Positions 46,701 through 57,780 of a stretch of 64,000 nucleotides of DNA are shown here, piece by piece. The position numbers were made by a program, and so were the translations under genes. Every line of letters starts with the position of its first letter. Positions within the stretch are counted from its first letter, which is position 1. This DNA is from Mesostigma viride (taxonomy: Eukaryota > Streptophyta > Mesostigmatophyceae > Mesostigmatales > Mesostigmataceae): the NCBI GenBank assembly GCA_009746045.1, contig RPFO01001081.1, forward strand, positions 50,448 through 114,447, given 5' to 3'. The notes beneath the pieces were generated by a model that worked only from the letters and a program-made list of their open reading frames with translations, made no database searches and was not told the origin of the DNA.

Positions 46701-49023
46701 GCCGGCCCTTGCGTGCGCGGTGTGTGTACATGTGTGGGCAGTTGCCCCTTGCGTGCGCGGTGGATGTACGTGTGTGTGCATGCCGGCAATTGCGTGCAAG
46801 GTGTGTGTACGTGTGTGTGCAGCCGCCCCTTGCGTGCGCGGTGTATGTACGTGTGTGTGCAGCCGCCCCTTGCGTGCGCGGTGTATGTACGTGTGTGTGC
46901 AGCCGCCCCGTGGTTGCGCGGTGGATGTACATGTGAGTGCAGCCGTCCCTTCCGTGCATGGTGTGTACGTGTGTGTGCAGTTGCCCCTTGCGTGCGCAGT
47001 GTATGTACGTGTGTGTGCATGCCGGCCCTTGCGTGCATGGTGTATGTACGTGTGTGTGCAGCCGGCCCTTGCGTGCATGGTGTGTGTAGATGTGTGTTCA
47101 TCCTTGTCCTTGCGTGCATGGTGTATGTACATGTGGGTGCAGGCGCCCCTTGCGTGCGCGGTGGATGTACATGTGCGGGCAGTGGGTGTGTTTGCATGCC
47201 AGCAATTGCGTGCATGGTGTGTGTACGTGTGTGTGCAGCCGCCCCTTGCGTGCGCGGTGTGTGTACGTGTGTGTGCACTCGCCCCTTGCGTGCGCGGTGG
47301 ATGTACATGTGTGTGCAGCCGCCCCTTGCGTGCATGGTGTATGTAAGTGTGTGTGCAGCCGCCCCGTGGTTGCGCTGTGGATGTACATGTGAGTGCAGCC
47401 GTCCCTTCCGTGCATGGTGTGTGTACGTGTGTGTGCAGTTGCCCCTTGCGTGCGCAGTGTATGTACGTGTGTGTGCCGTTGCCCCAAGCGTGCATTGTGT
47501 GTGTAAGTGTGTGTGCAGCCGGCCCTTGCGTGCATGGTGTGTGTAGATGTGTGTTCATCCTTGTCCTTGCGTGCATGGTGTGTGTACATGTGGGTGCAGC
47601 CGCCCCTTGCGTGCGCGGTGTGTGTACGTGTGTGTGCACTCGCCCCTTGCGTGCGCGGTGGATGTACATGTGTGTGTAGCCGCCCCTTGCGTGCATGGTG
47701 TATGTAGGTGTGTGTGCAGCCGCCCCTTGCGTGCGCGGTGTATGTACGTGTGTGTGCAGCCGTCCCTTGCGTGCGCGGTGTGTGTACGTGTGTGTGCAGC
47801 CGCCCCATGCGTGCATGGTGAGTGTAAGTGTGTGTGCAGCCGGCCCTTGCGTGCGCGGTGTGTGTACATGTGAGTGCAGCCGCCCCAAGCGTGCGCGGTG
47901 TGTGTACATGTGTGTGCAGTTGCCCCTTGCGTGCGCGGTGGATGTACGTGTGTGTGCATGCCGGCCCTTGCGTGCATGGTGTGTGTACGTGTGTGTGCAG
48001 CCGCCCCTTGCGTGCATGGTGGATGTACGTGTGTGTGCAGTCGCTCCTTGCGTGCATGGTGGATGTACGTGTGTGTGCAGGCGTCCCTTGCGTGCGCGGT
48101 GTGTGTGTAAGTGTGCGTGCACTCGCCCCTTGCGTGCATGGTGTGTGTACGTGTGTGTGCAACCGCCCCTTGCATGCGCGGTGTATGTACATGTGAGTGC
48201 AGCCGCTCCTTGCGTGCATGGTGGATGTACGTGTGTGTGCAGTCGCCCCTTGCGTGCGCGGTGTGTGTGTAAGTGTGCGTGCAGTCGCTCCTTGCGTGCG
48301 CGGTGGATGTACGTGTGTGTGCAGCCGCCCCTTGCATGCGCGGTGTATGTGTAAGTGTGCGTGCACTCGCCCCTTGCGTGCATGGTGTGTGTACATGTGA
48401 GTGCAGTCGCTCCTTGCGTGCGCGGTGGATCTACGTGTGTGTGCACTTGCCCCTTGCGTGCGCGGTGGATGTACGTGTGTGTGCAGTTGCCCCTTGCGTG
48501 CATGGTGTGTGTACGTGTGTGTGCAGCCGCCCCTTGCGTGCGCGGTGTATGTACGTGTGTGTGCAGCCGCCCCTTGCGTGCGCGGTGTATGTACGTGTGT
48601 GTGCATGCCGGCCCTTGCGTGCATGGTGTGTGTACGTGTGTGTGCAGCCGCCCCTTGCATGCGCGGTGTATGTACGTGTGTGTGCAGTCGCTGCTTGCGT
48701 GCATGGTGTGTGTACGTGTGTGTGCATGCCGCCCCTTGCGTGCGCGGTGTGTGTACGTGTGTGTGCAGTTGCCCCTTGCGTGCGCGGTGGATGTACGTGT
48801 GTGTGCACTCGCCCCTTGCGTGCGCGGTGGATGTACGTGTGTGTGCACTCGCCCCTTGCGTGCGCGGTGGATGTACGTGTGTGTGCACTCGCCCCTTGCG
48901 TGCGCGGTGGATGTACGTGTGTGTGCAGGCGTCCCTTGCGTGCGTGGTGTATGTACATGTGAGTGCCGTCGCCCCAAGCGTGCATGGTGTGTGTACGTGT
49001 GTGTGCAGTTGCCCCTTGCGTGC
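37790..49023. repeat. 40-bp minisatellite, main block (about 280 units)
   Basis: The unit is TGTATGTACGTGTGTGTGCA followed by GCCGCCCCTTGCGTGCGCGG. Variants occur at fixed points: CAGCCGCCCC, CAGTTGCCCC, CACTCGCCCC, CATGCCGGCCC, CATCCTTGTCC, and GCATGG versus GCGCGG. Because 40 is not a multiple of 3 and most units lack stop codons in every frame, very long open frames appear on both strands. Their products are just 40-residue translations of three units and are not annotated as genes. A 1,540-bp stretch (about 42,480-44,019) is directly duplicated at about 44,020-45,550, and a third partial copy begins near 46,380. Confidence 0.95.
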
Positions 49024-49025
49024 AT

Positions 49026-50482
49026 TTTGTGAGCTCACGCTCGTTCTATCTATGACCTGCGGAAGTCTCAAAGGGGGAGGGGAGGCCGCAGTAGACAGGT
49101 CTGACTAGGTAGCCAGTACTAGGGGGGGGGGTACGGTGTTGTGGGGGGGGGGTACCGGGGACGGTACTGTGGACCGGGTCCAATTTGTGTTGTGGACCGG
49201 GGGCAGTCCTGTGGACCGGGGACGGCGCGGCGCCACTGGCCGGTTGGTCAGTGGGCTGGCGTCCGTCACCCCACCTACGACTAGGTAGACGGTGGATACT
49301 TAGGGTTGTGGCGGGGCAACAACCACTCCTCTTTGCAGCTGTGTCGACGGCCCACTGACGGCGTGTGTGCACTGCTATGGCGGTGCCGAATGTAAATCAC
49401 AGCTACCGGCCTCCGAATTATTATTCGGGGGCCTGTTTTATTTAAGGTTATGACGGCTGCGCGACGGGGGTCGGCAGCACCCCAATAACTTGCCGTTCGA
49501 AGTGCAGGCGGTAGCTGCCAGTGCCAGATTGTTTTATTTCTGCTGCGTTGTACTCGCCACCCCGGGCTCGCGGGAGGGGTCTGGATAGACGCGGGAGTGA
49601 CTCTTGATCGGACAACTAAAGCGGGGCAGTCGTGGTGCTAGGGTGGCAACAGCTACAGGCGGAGGGGGAATACGCCGCAGGCAAGTTCGTGGTGTATCGT
49701 ATGTGCTGGGCCTGGCTAATGAATATCGTCAAGAATAGTGCATGAGCGCGCTATACGAGCATGGGAAGAAGGGGGAATCGAGCCCCCAGGCCAGCATAGG
49801 AGCGGGGTGGCTGCAGCCCCAGCGCCAGGGGGGCAGCACCCTAAACAGCCTAACATTTCCTCGTGCCAAGTGAGGCGACAGCGGCCGGCGGCCAGCGCGG
49901 AATGGTGGGGTCGTTGCCGCGTAATTTAAGCGGGGACGAGTTGTTGGGACTGACGGTGCACAGCGGGGAAGGGGAAGGATGTAGGGCGGGGCGATAGCGG
50001 ATCCCAGACGCAGCTGCGTCATTGGGGTGCCGGGGGTGCTATGCCTGTGAAGAAAGGTGTACAAAGAATTGCCGAGCCTGCAGGGGTGGCTGCCGAGGGC
50101 AGTGCCCATATGGGTGAGAACCCCCCCGAGTGGGGGGTCCCTACGGGGATACTTTTGGCTTCCCCCTTGTATTGCCGCCTGGTTAATGAAGCACTGGTAG
50201 CGGCAGGGGACAAGGGGGGCGACGAGAAGTCTGGGCCATACGACAGCTTGCGGCCAAGTGGCCAGGTAGTGGGTGCGGGATGTTACAAAGCCCAGGTCCT
50301 CTTGACTGGCCCAGGTCCTTATGACTGGTATGATGTTTCGGCCCTTGTTGTGTGGCCTAGTTAGCTTAGAAACTGCAGATTCTTAGGTTAGCTAATGGCT
50401 TGGACGTGTGCCTAACACGTATTTGTAATAAACATGTTTCTCTGGCAGCCCCTCACTCCAATGGAACTAAAGCAGCAATTGG
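49026..50482 (+). mobile_element. AT-flanked 1,457-bp insertion element, full copy
   Basis: It lies between AT dinucleotides (49,024-49,025 and 50,483-50,484), starts TTTGTGAGCTCACGC and ends AAAGCAGCAATTGG. It interrupts the 40-bp array in register. The same flanks without the element occur at 53,541-53,542. No terminal inverted repeats are visible. A + strand frame ends GPYDWYDVSALVVWPS at 50,364 and is followed by GTAATAAAC, a possible poly(A) signal. This frame is preceded by no recognised domain, so the transposition mechanism is unknown. Confidence 0.8.
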
Positions 50483-50484
50483 AT

Positions 50485-51030
50485 TTTGTGAGCTCACGCT
50501 CGTTCTATCTATGACCTGCGGAAGTCTCAAAGGGGGAGGGGAGGCCGCAGTAGACAGGTCTGACTAGGTAGCCAGTACTAGGGGGGGGGGTACGGTGTTG
50601 TGGGGGGGGGTACCGGGGACGGTACTGTGGACCGGGTCCAATTTGTGTTGTGGACCGGGGGCAGTCCTGTGGACCGGGGACGGCGCGGCGCCACTGGCCG
50701 GTTGGTCAGTGGGCTGGCGTCCGTCACCCCACCTACGACTAGGTAGACGGTGGATACTTAGGGTTGTGGCGGGGCAACAACCACTCCTCTTTGCAGCTCC
50801 CACCCACCCACCCTTGCTGCCAGACGGATGTTACAAAGCCCAGGTCCTCTTGACTGGCCCAGGTCCTTATGACTGGTATGATGTTTCGGCCCTTGTTGTG
50901 TGGCCTAGTTAGCTTAGAAACTGCAGATTCTTAGGTTAGCTAATGGCTTGGACGTGTGCCTAACACGTATTTGTAATAAACATGTTTCTCTGGCAGCCCC
51001 TCACTCCAATGGAACTAAAGCAGCAATTGG
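50485..51030 (+). mobile_element. AT-flanked insertion element, internally deleted copy (546 bp)
   Basis: It has the same two ends as 49,026-50,482. It matches 49,026-49,337 and then, after about 27 novel bases (CCCACCCACCCACCCTTGCT...), 50,278-50,482. AT separates it from the first copy and follows it (51,031-51,032). It joins the full copy head to tail. Confidence 0.85.
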
Positions 51031-51032
51031 AT

Positions 51033-54000
51033 GGTGTGTGTACGTGTGTGTGCAGCCGCCCCTTGCGTGCGCGGTGTATGTGTAAGTGTGCGTGCACTCG
51101 CCCCTTGCGTGCATGGTGTGTGTACGTGTGTGTGCATGCCGGCCCTTGCGTGCATGGTGTGTGTACGTGTGTGTGCAGCCGCCCCTTGCATGCGCGGTGT
51201 ATTTACACGTGTGTGCAGCCGCCCCTTGCGTGCATGGTGTATGTACATGTGAGTGCACTCGCCCCTTGCGTGCGCGGTGTATGTGCATGTGAGTGCAGTC
51301 GCTCCTTGCGTGCATGGTGTGTGTACGTGTGTGTGCAGCCGCCCCTTGCGTGCGCGGTGTATGTACGTGTGTGTGCAGTCGCTCCTTGCGTGCATGGTGT
51401 GTGTACGTGTGTGTGCAGTTGCCCCTTGCGTGCATGGTGTGTGTACGTGTGTGTGCAGCCGCCCCTTGCATGCGCGGTGTATTTACACGTGTGTGCAGCC
51501 GCCCCTTGCGTGCATGGTGTATGTACATGTGAGTGCAGTCGCTCCTTGCGTGCATGGTGTGTGTACGTGTGTGTGCAGCCGCCCCTTGCGTGCGCGGTGT
51601 ATGTACGTGTGTGTGCAGTCGCTCCTTGCGTGCATGGTGTGTGTACGTGTGTGTGCAGTTGCCCCTTGCGTGCATGGTGTGTGTACGTGTGTGTGCAGCC
51701 GCCCCTTGCATGCGCGGTGTATTTACACGTGTGTGTGCAGTTGCCCCTTGCGTGCGCAGTGTATGTACGTGTGTGTGCATGCCGGCCCTTGCGTGCATGG
51801 TGTATGTACGTGTGTGTGCAGCCGGCCCTTGCGTGCATGGTGTGTGTACATGTGTGTTCATCCTTGTCCTTGCGTGCATGGTGTATGTACATGTGGGTGC
51901 AGGCGCCCCTTGCGTGCGCGGTGGATGTACATGTGCGGGCAGTGGGTGTGTTTGCATGCCAGCAATTGCGTGCATGGTGTGTGTACGTGTGTGTGCAGCC
52001 GCCCCTTGCGTGCGCGGTGTGTGTACGTGTGTGTGCACTCGCCCCTTGCGTGCGCGGTGGATGTACATGTGTGTGCAGCCGCCCCTTGCGTGCATGGTGT
52101 ATGTAAGTGTGTGTGCAGCCGCCCCGTGGTTGCGCTGTGGATGTACATGTGAGTGCAGCCGTCCCTTCCGTGCATGGTGTGTGTACGTGTGTGTGCAGTT
52201 GCCCCTTGCGTGCGCAGTGTATGTACGTGTGTGTGCCGTTGCCCCAAGCGTGCATTGTGTGTGTAAGTGTGTGTGCAGCCGGCCCTTGCGTGCATGGTGT
52301 GTGTAGATGTGTGTTCATCCTTGTCCTTGCGTGCATGGTGTGTGTACATGTGGGTGCAGCCGCCCCTTGCGTGCGCGGTGTGTGTACGTGTGTGTGCACT
52401 CGCCCCTTGCGTGCGCGGTGGATGTACATGTGTGTGTAGCCGCCCCTTGCGTGCATGGTGTATGTAGGTGTGTGTGCAGCCGCCCCTTGCGTGCGCGGTG
52501 TATGTACGTGTGTGTGCAGCCGTCCCTTGCGTGCGCGGTGTGTGTACGTGTGTGTGCAGCCGCCCCATGCGTGCATGGTGAGTGTAAGTGTGTGTGCAGC
52601 CGGCCCTTGCGTGCGCGGTGTGTGTACATGTGAGTGCAGCCGCCCCAAGCGTGCGCGGTGTGTGTACATGTGTGTGCAGTTGCCCCTTGCGTGCGCGGTG
52701 GATGTACGTGTGTGTGCATGCCGGCCCTTGCGTGCATGGTGTGTGTACGTGTGTGTGCAGCCGCCCCTTGCGTGCATGGTGGATGTACGTGTGTGTGCAG
52801 TCGCTCCTTGCGTGCATGGTGGATGTACGTGTGTGTGCAGGCGTCCCTTGCGTGCGCGGTGTGTGTGTAAGTGTGCGTGCACTCGCCCCTTGCGTGCATG
52901 GTGTGTGTACGTGTGTGTGCAACCGCCCCTTGCATGCGCGGTGTATGTACATGTGAGTGCAGCCGCTCCTTGCGTGCATGGTGGATGTACGTGTGCGTGC
53001 AGTCGCTCCTTGCGTGCGCGGTGGATGTACGTGTGTGTGCAGCCGCCCCTTGCATGCGCGGTGTATGTGTAAGTGTGCGTGCACTCGCCCCTTGCGTGCA
53101 TGGTGTGTGTACATGTGAGTGCAGTCGCTCCTTGCGTGCGCGGTGGATCTACGTGTGTGTGCACTTGCCCCTTGCGTGCGCGGTGTATGTACGTGTGTGT
53201 GCAGTCGCTCCTTGCGTGCATGGTGTGTGTACGTGTGTGTGCATGCCGCCCCTTGCGTGCGCGGTGTGTGTACGTGTGTGTGCAGTTGCCCCTTGCGTGC
53301 GCGGTGGATGTACGTGTGTGTGCACTCGCCCCTTGCGTGCGCGGTGGATGTACGTGTGTGTGCACTCGCCCCTTGCGTGCGCGGTGGATGTACGTGTGTG
53401 TGCACTCGCCCCTTGCGTGCGCGGTGGATGTACGTGTGTGTGCAGGCGTCCCTTGCGTGCGTGGTGTATGTACATGTGAGTGCCGTCGCCCCAAGCGTGC
53501 ATGGTGTGTGTACGTGTGTGTGCAGTTGCCCCTTGCGTGCATGGTGTGTGTACGTGTGTGTGCAGCCGCCCCTTGCGTGCGCGGTGTATGTGTAAGTGTG
53601 CGTGCACTCGCCCCTTGCGTGCATGGTGTGTGTACGTGTGTGTGCATGCCGGCCCTTGCGTGCATGGTGTGTGTACGTGTGTGTGCAGCCGCCCCTTGCA
53701 TGCGCGGTGTATTTACACGTGTGTGCAGCCGCCCCTTGCGTGCATGGTGTATGTACATGTGAGTGCAGCCGCCCCTTGCGTGCGCGGTGTATGTGCATGT
53801 GAGTGCAGTCGCTCCTTGCGTGCATGGTGTGTGTACGTGTGTGTGCAGCCGCCCCTTGCGTGCGCGGTGTATGTACGTGTGTGTGCAGTCGCTCCTTGCG
53901 TGCATGGTGTGTGTACGTGTGTGTGCAGTTGCCCCTTGCGTGCATGGTGTGTGTACGTGTGTGTGCAGCCGCCCCTTGCATGCGCGGTGTATTTACACGT

Positions 54001-54670
54001 GTGTGCAGCCGCCCCTTGCGTGCATGGTGTATGTACATGTGAGTGCAGTCGCTCCTTGCGTGCATGGTGTGTGTACGTGTGTGTGCAGCCGCCCCTTGCG
54101 TGCGCGGTGTATGTACGTGTGTGTGCAGTCGCTCCTTGCGTGCATGGTGTGTGTACGTGTGTGTGCAGTTGCCCCTTGCGTGCATGGTGTGTGTACGTGT
54201 GTGTGCAGCCGCCCCTTGCATGCGCGGTGTATTTACACGTGTGTGCAGCCGCCCCTTGCGTGCATGGTGTATGTACATGTGAGTGCAGCCGGCCCCTTGC
54301 GTGCATGGTGTATGTACATGTGTGTGCAGCCGCCCCTTGCGTGCATGGTGTATGTACATGTGAGTGCAGCCGGCCCCTTGCGTGCATGGTGTATGTACGT
54401 GTGTGTGCAACCGCCCCTTGCGTGCATGGTGTGTGTACATGTGAGTGCAGTCGCTCCTTGCGTGCGCGGTGGATGTACGTGTGTGTGCACTTGCCCCTTG
54501 CGTGCGCGGTGGATGTACGTGTGTGTGCATGCCGGCCCTTTCGTGCATGGTGTGTGTACGTGTGTGTGCATCCGGCCCTTGCGTGCATGGTGTGTGTACA
54601 TGTGAGTGCAGTCGCTCCTTGCGTGCTCGGTGTGTGTACGTGTGTGTGCAGCCGCCCCTTGCGTGCATGT
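51033..54670. repeat. 40-bp minisatellite, second block (about 90 units)
   Basis: The same unit as the main block, resuming in register after the insertion. About 51,740-53,530 repeats about 46,980-48,970 of the main block (offset about 4,760, with small deletions). About 51,033-51,730 repeats about 53,543-54,240. The array therefore grew by block duplications of 0.7-2 kb. It ends at ACATGTTTGAAGAAATAAGC. Confidence 0.95.
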
Positions 54671-54789
54671 ACATGTTTGAAGAAATAAGCAATAGTGAAT
54701 GGAATAGTAAAAAGAAAATCATTCCAGCATATGTATGTACAAGTTTTTAGTAGTACACTATGACTATCGTCAAACATAACAATTTTCTA

Positions 54790-57425
54790 TATTTTCATAC
54801 ACACACGAACAACACACCCAACACACACACGCTATGTTTGCACCCAAGACACACACCAACACCTAAAAACAAGACACCAACACACAAGACACCCAACACA
54901 CACCCAAGACACACAATCACACACACGCAACACACACAGAACACACCTAAGTAACACACAACACACATGTACATCCCTCCCCCCCCACACACAACACCAA
55001 CACATGACAATTATAACATGCCACAACACACACACTGACACACATGCCCCAACACACACACACATGCCCCAACACACACACACATGCCCCAACACTGCAC
55101 ACACAACAACACCCAAACACACACCACACACACACAAGACACCCAACACACATACCGAAAACACGCACACACAACACCTACTAAAAACAAGACACCAACA
55201 CACAAGACACCCAACACACACCCAACACACACACACACAATGTTTGCACCCACGACACACACACCCAACACCTAAAAATAAGACACCAACACACAAGACA
55301 CCCAACACACACTTAACACACACACACACAATGTTTGCACCCACGACACACACACCAACACCTAAAAATAAGACACCAACACACAACACACGTACACGTA
55401 CATCCCCCCCCCCCCACAACACCAACACATGACAAATAACATGCAAACAACACACCACACAACACGTACACACACACGCAACACACACCTAGGTCAATCA
55501 CACACAACACACACAAAACACACCTAAGTCACACACAACACACACGTACACCCCCCCACACACACCCAATACCAACACACAAGACACTTGGCATCCCCCC
55601 CCCACACCCACACACCCACACCCACACCCACACCACACATCCAACACACACAACACACACAAAAGACACACAACACACATACCCGACACACACACACGCA
55701 CCCAACGTACACACACACACAACACCTACTAAAAACAAGACACCAACACACAAGACACCCAACACACACCCAAGACACACAATCACACACACACAACACA
55801 CACAGAACACACCTAAGTAACAAACAACACACACGTACATCCCCCCCCCCACACACAACACCAACACATGACAATTAACATGCCACAACACACTGACACA
55901 CATGCCCCAACACACACACACATGCCCCAACACACACACACACATGCCCCAACACTGCACACACAACAACACCCAAACACACACCACACACACAAAAGAC
56001 ACACAACACACATACCGAAAACACGCACACACAACACCTACTAAAAACAAGACACCAACACACAAGACACCCAACACACACCCAACACACACACACACAC
56101 ACAATGTTTGCACCCACGACACCCACACCCAAGACACACACATAACACACCTAAGTAACACACAACACACACGTACATCCCCCCCCACACACACAACACC
56201 AACACACGACAATTAACATGCCATAACACACACACTGACACACATGCCCCAACACACACACATGCCCCAACACTGCATGCACACACAACAACACCCAAAC
56301 ACACACCACACACACACAAGACACCCAACACACATACCGAAAACACGCACACACAACACCTACTAAAAACAAGACACCAACACACAAGACACCCAACACA
56401 CACCCAACACACACACACACACACACACAATGTTTGCACCCACGACACAAACACCCAACACCTAAAAATAAGACACCAACACACAAGACACCCAACACAC
56501 ACTTAACACACACACACACAATGTTTGCACCCACGACACACACACCAACACCTAAAAATAAGACACCAACACACAACACACGTACACGTACATCCCCCCC
56601 CCCCACAACACCAACACATGACAATTAACATGCAAACAACACACCACACAACACATACACACACGCAACACACACCTAGGTCAATCACACACAACACACA
56701 CAAAACACACCTAAGTCACACACAACACACACGTACACCCCCACACACACACCCAATACCAACACACAAGACACTTGGCACCCCCCCCACCACCCACACA
56801 CCCACACCCACACCCACACCACACATCCAACACACACAACACACACAAAAGACACTTAAGTCACACACAACACACACATAACACACCTAAGTCACACACA
56901 ACACACACGTCCATCCCCCCCCCACACTCAACACCAATACATGACAATTAACATGCACACAACACACACAGGCACACGCCCCAACACACACACACACACA
57001 CACACAACATACATACACAGAGCACACACACACGCCCCAACACACACAACACACACAAAAGACACCCAACACACATACCGAACACACACACACACACACT
57101 ATGTTTGCACCCGACATACACACACCCAACACCTACTAAAAACAAGACACCAACACACAAGACACCCTACACACACAACACACACACACACAACACATAT
57201 CCAACACAAACAACACACACACCTAAGTCACACACACAACACACCTACTAAGACACACACACAACACACATGTACCTCCCCCCCCCCACACCCAACATCA
57301 ACACACAAGACACTTTGCACACACCCTACACCCCCCACACCTTTATGAATGCACCCAACACACACACAACACACACGCCCCAACACACATACCCAACATT
57401 CACCCAACACACCCAACATATAAGG
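54790..57425. repeat. CA-rich array, opposite strand bias
   Basis: Low-complexity ACACA/CCAACAC sequence with a higher-order block. The block contains AATGTTTGCACCCACGACAC (near 55,240, 55,330, 56,428 and 56,520, with diverged copies at about 54,833 and 57,101), CTAAAAATAAGACACCAACA and CACATGCCCCAACACTGCA (near 55,081, 55,940 and 56,261). C-homopolymers separate some blocks. Cys/Val/Gly-rich frames on the - strand are repeat translations. Confidence 0.92.
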
Positions 57426-57462
57426 GTAAACATGGTTTAGGAGTGTAGGGGTTTAGGGTTTA
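57421..57462 (+). repeat. Degenerate telomere-like TTTAGGG tract
   Basis: GTGTAGGGGTTTAGGGTTTAAGG sits directly at the right edge of the CA-rich array. Only about two TTTAGGG-like units are present, so it may be chance. Confidence 0.35.
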
Positions 57463-57780
57463 AGGCCTACCATACACCCGTATGTAAAAATGCAACAACA
57501 CGCCAAGTCATCCGCCACCATGCAAAAATATATAAACACAACTGGTCATCCTCAACAATAATAGTACCCAATCCGCACTTGGCACTTGTCCAGTTTCGTA
57601 AGTCCAACGGCCGTTGGCTTTGAGAAATTAAGATATGCGAACTGCGCCATTCAGCCAAGCTAAAGTATAGGCTGCCATTGCCCCGTATGTAATGTAGTAG
57701 TAAGGTGAACGAACGTCGACAAAAAAACACATGGGACATACAAACACCAATTTTACACAGTTATGTTTGGAATGACGTAC

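Noticed and set aside
49762-49790. tRNA T-arm-like GGGGGCTCGATTCCCCC (- strand) in the AT-flanked element
   Set aside because: No other tRNA arms found nearby; a G/C palindrome alone is not enough to call a tRNA-derived SINE.
54832-57132. Cys/Val/Gly-rich frames on the - strand of the CA-rich array
   Set aside because: Low-complexity repeat translation with no domain.
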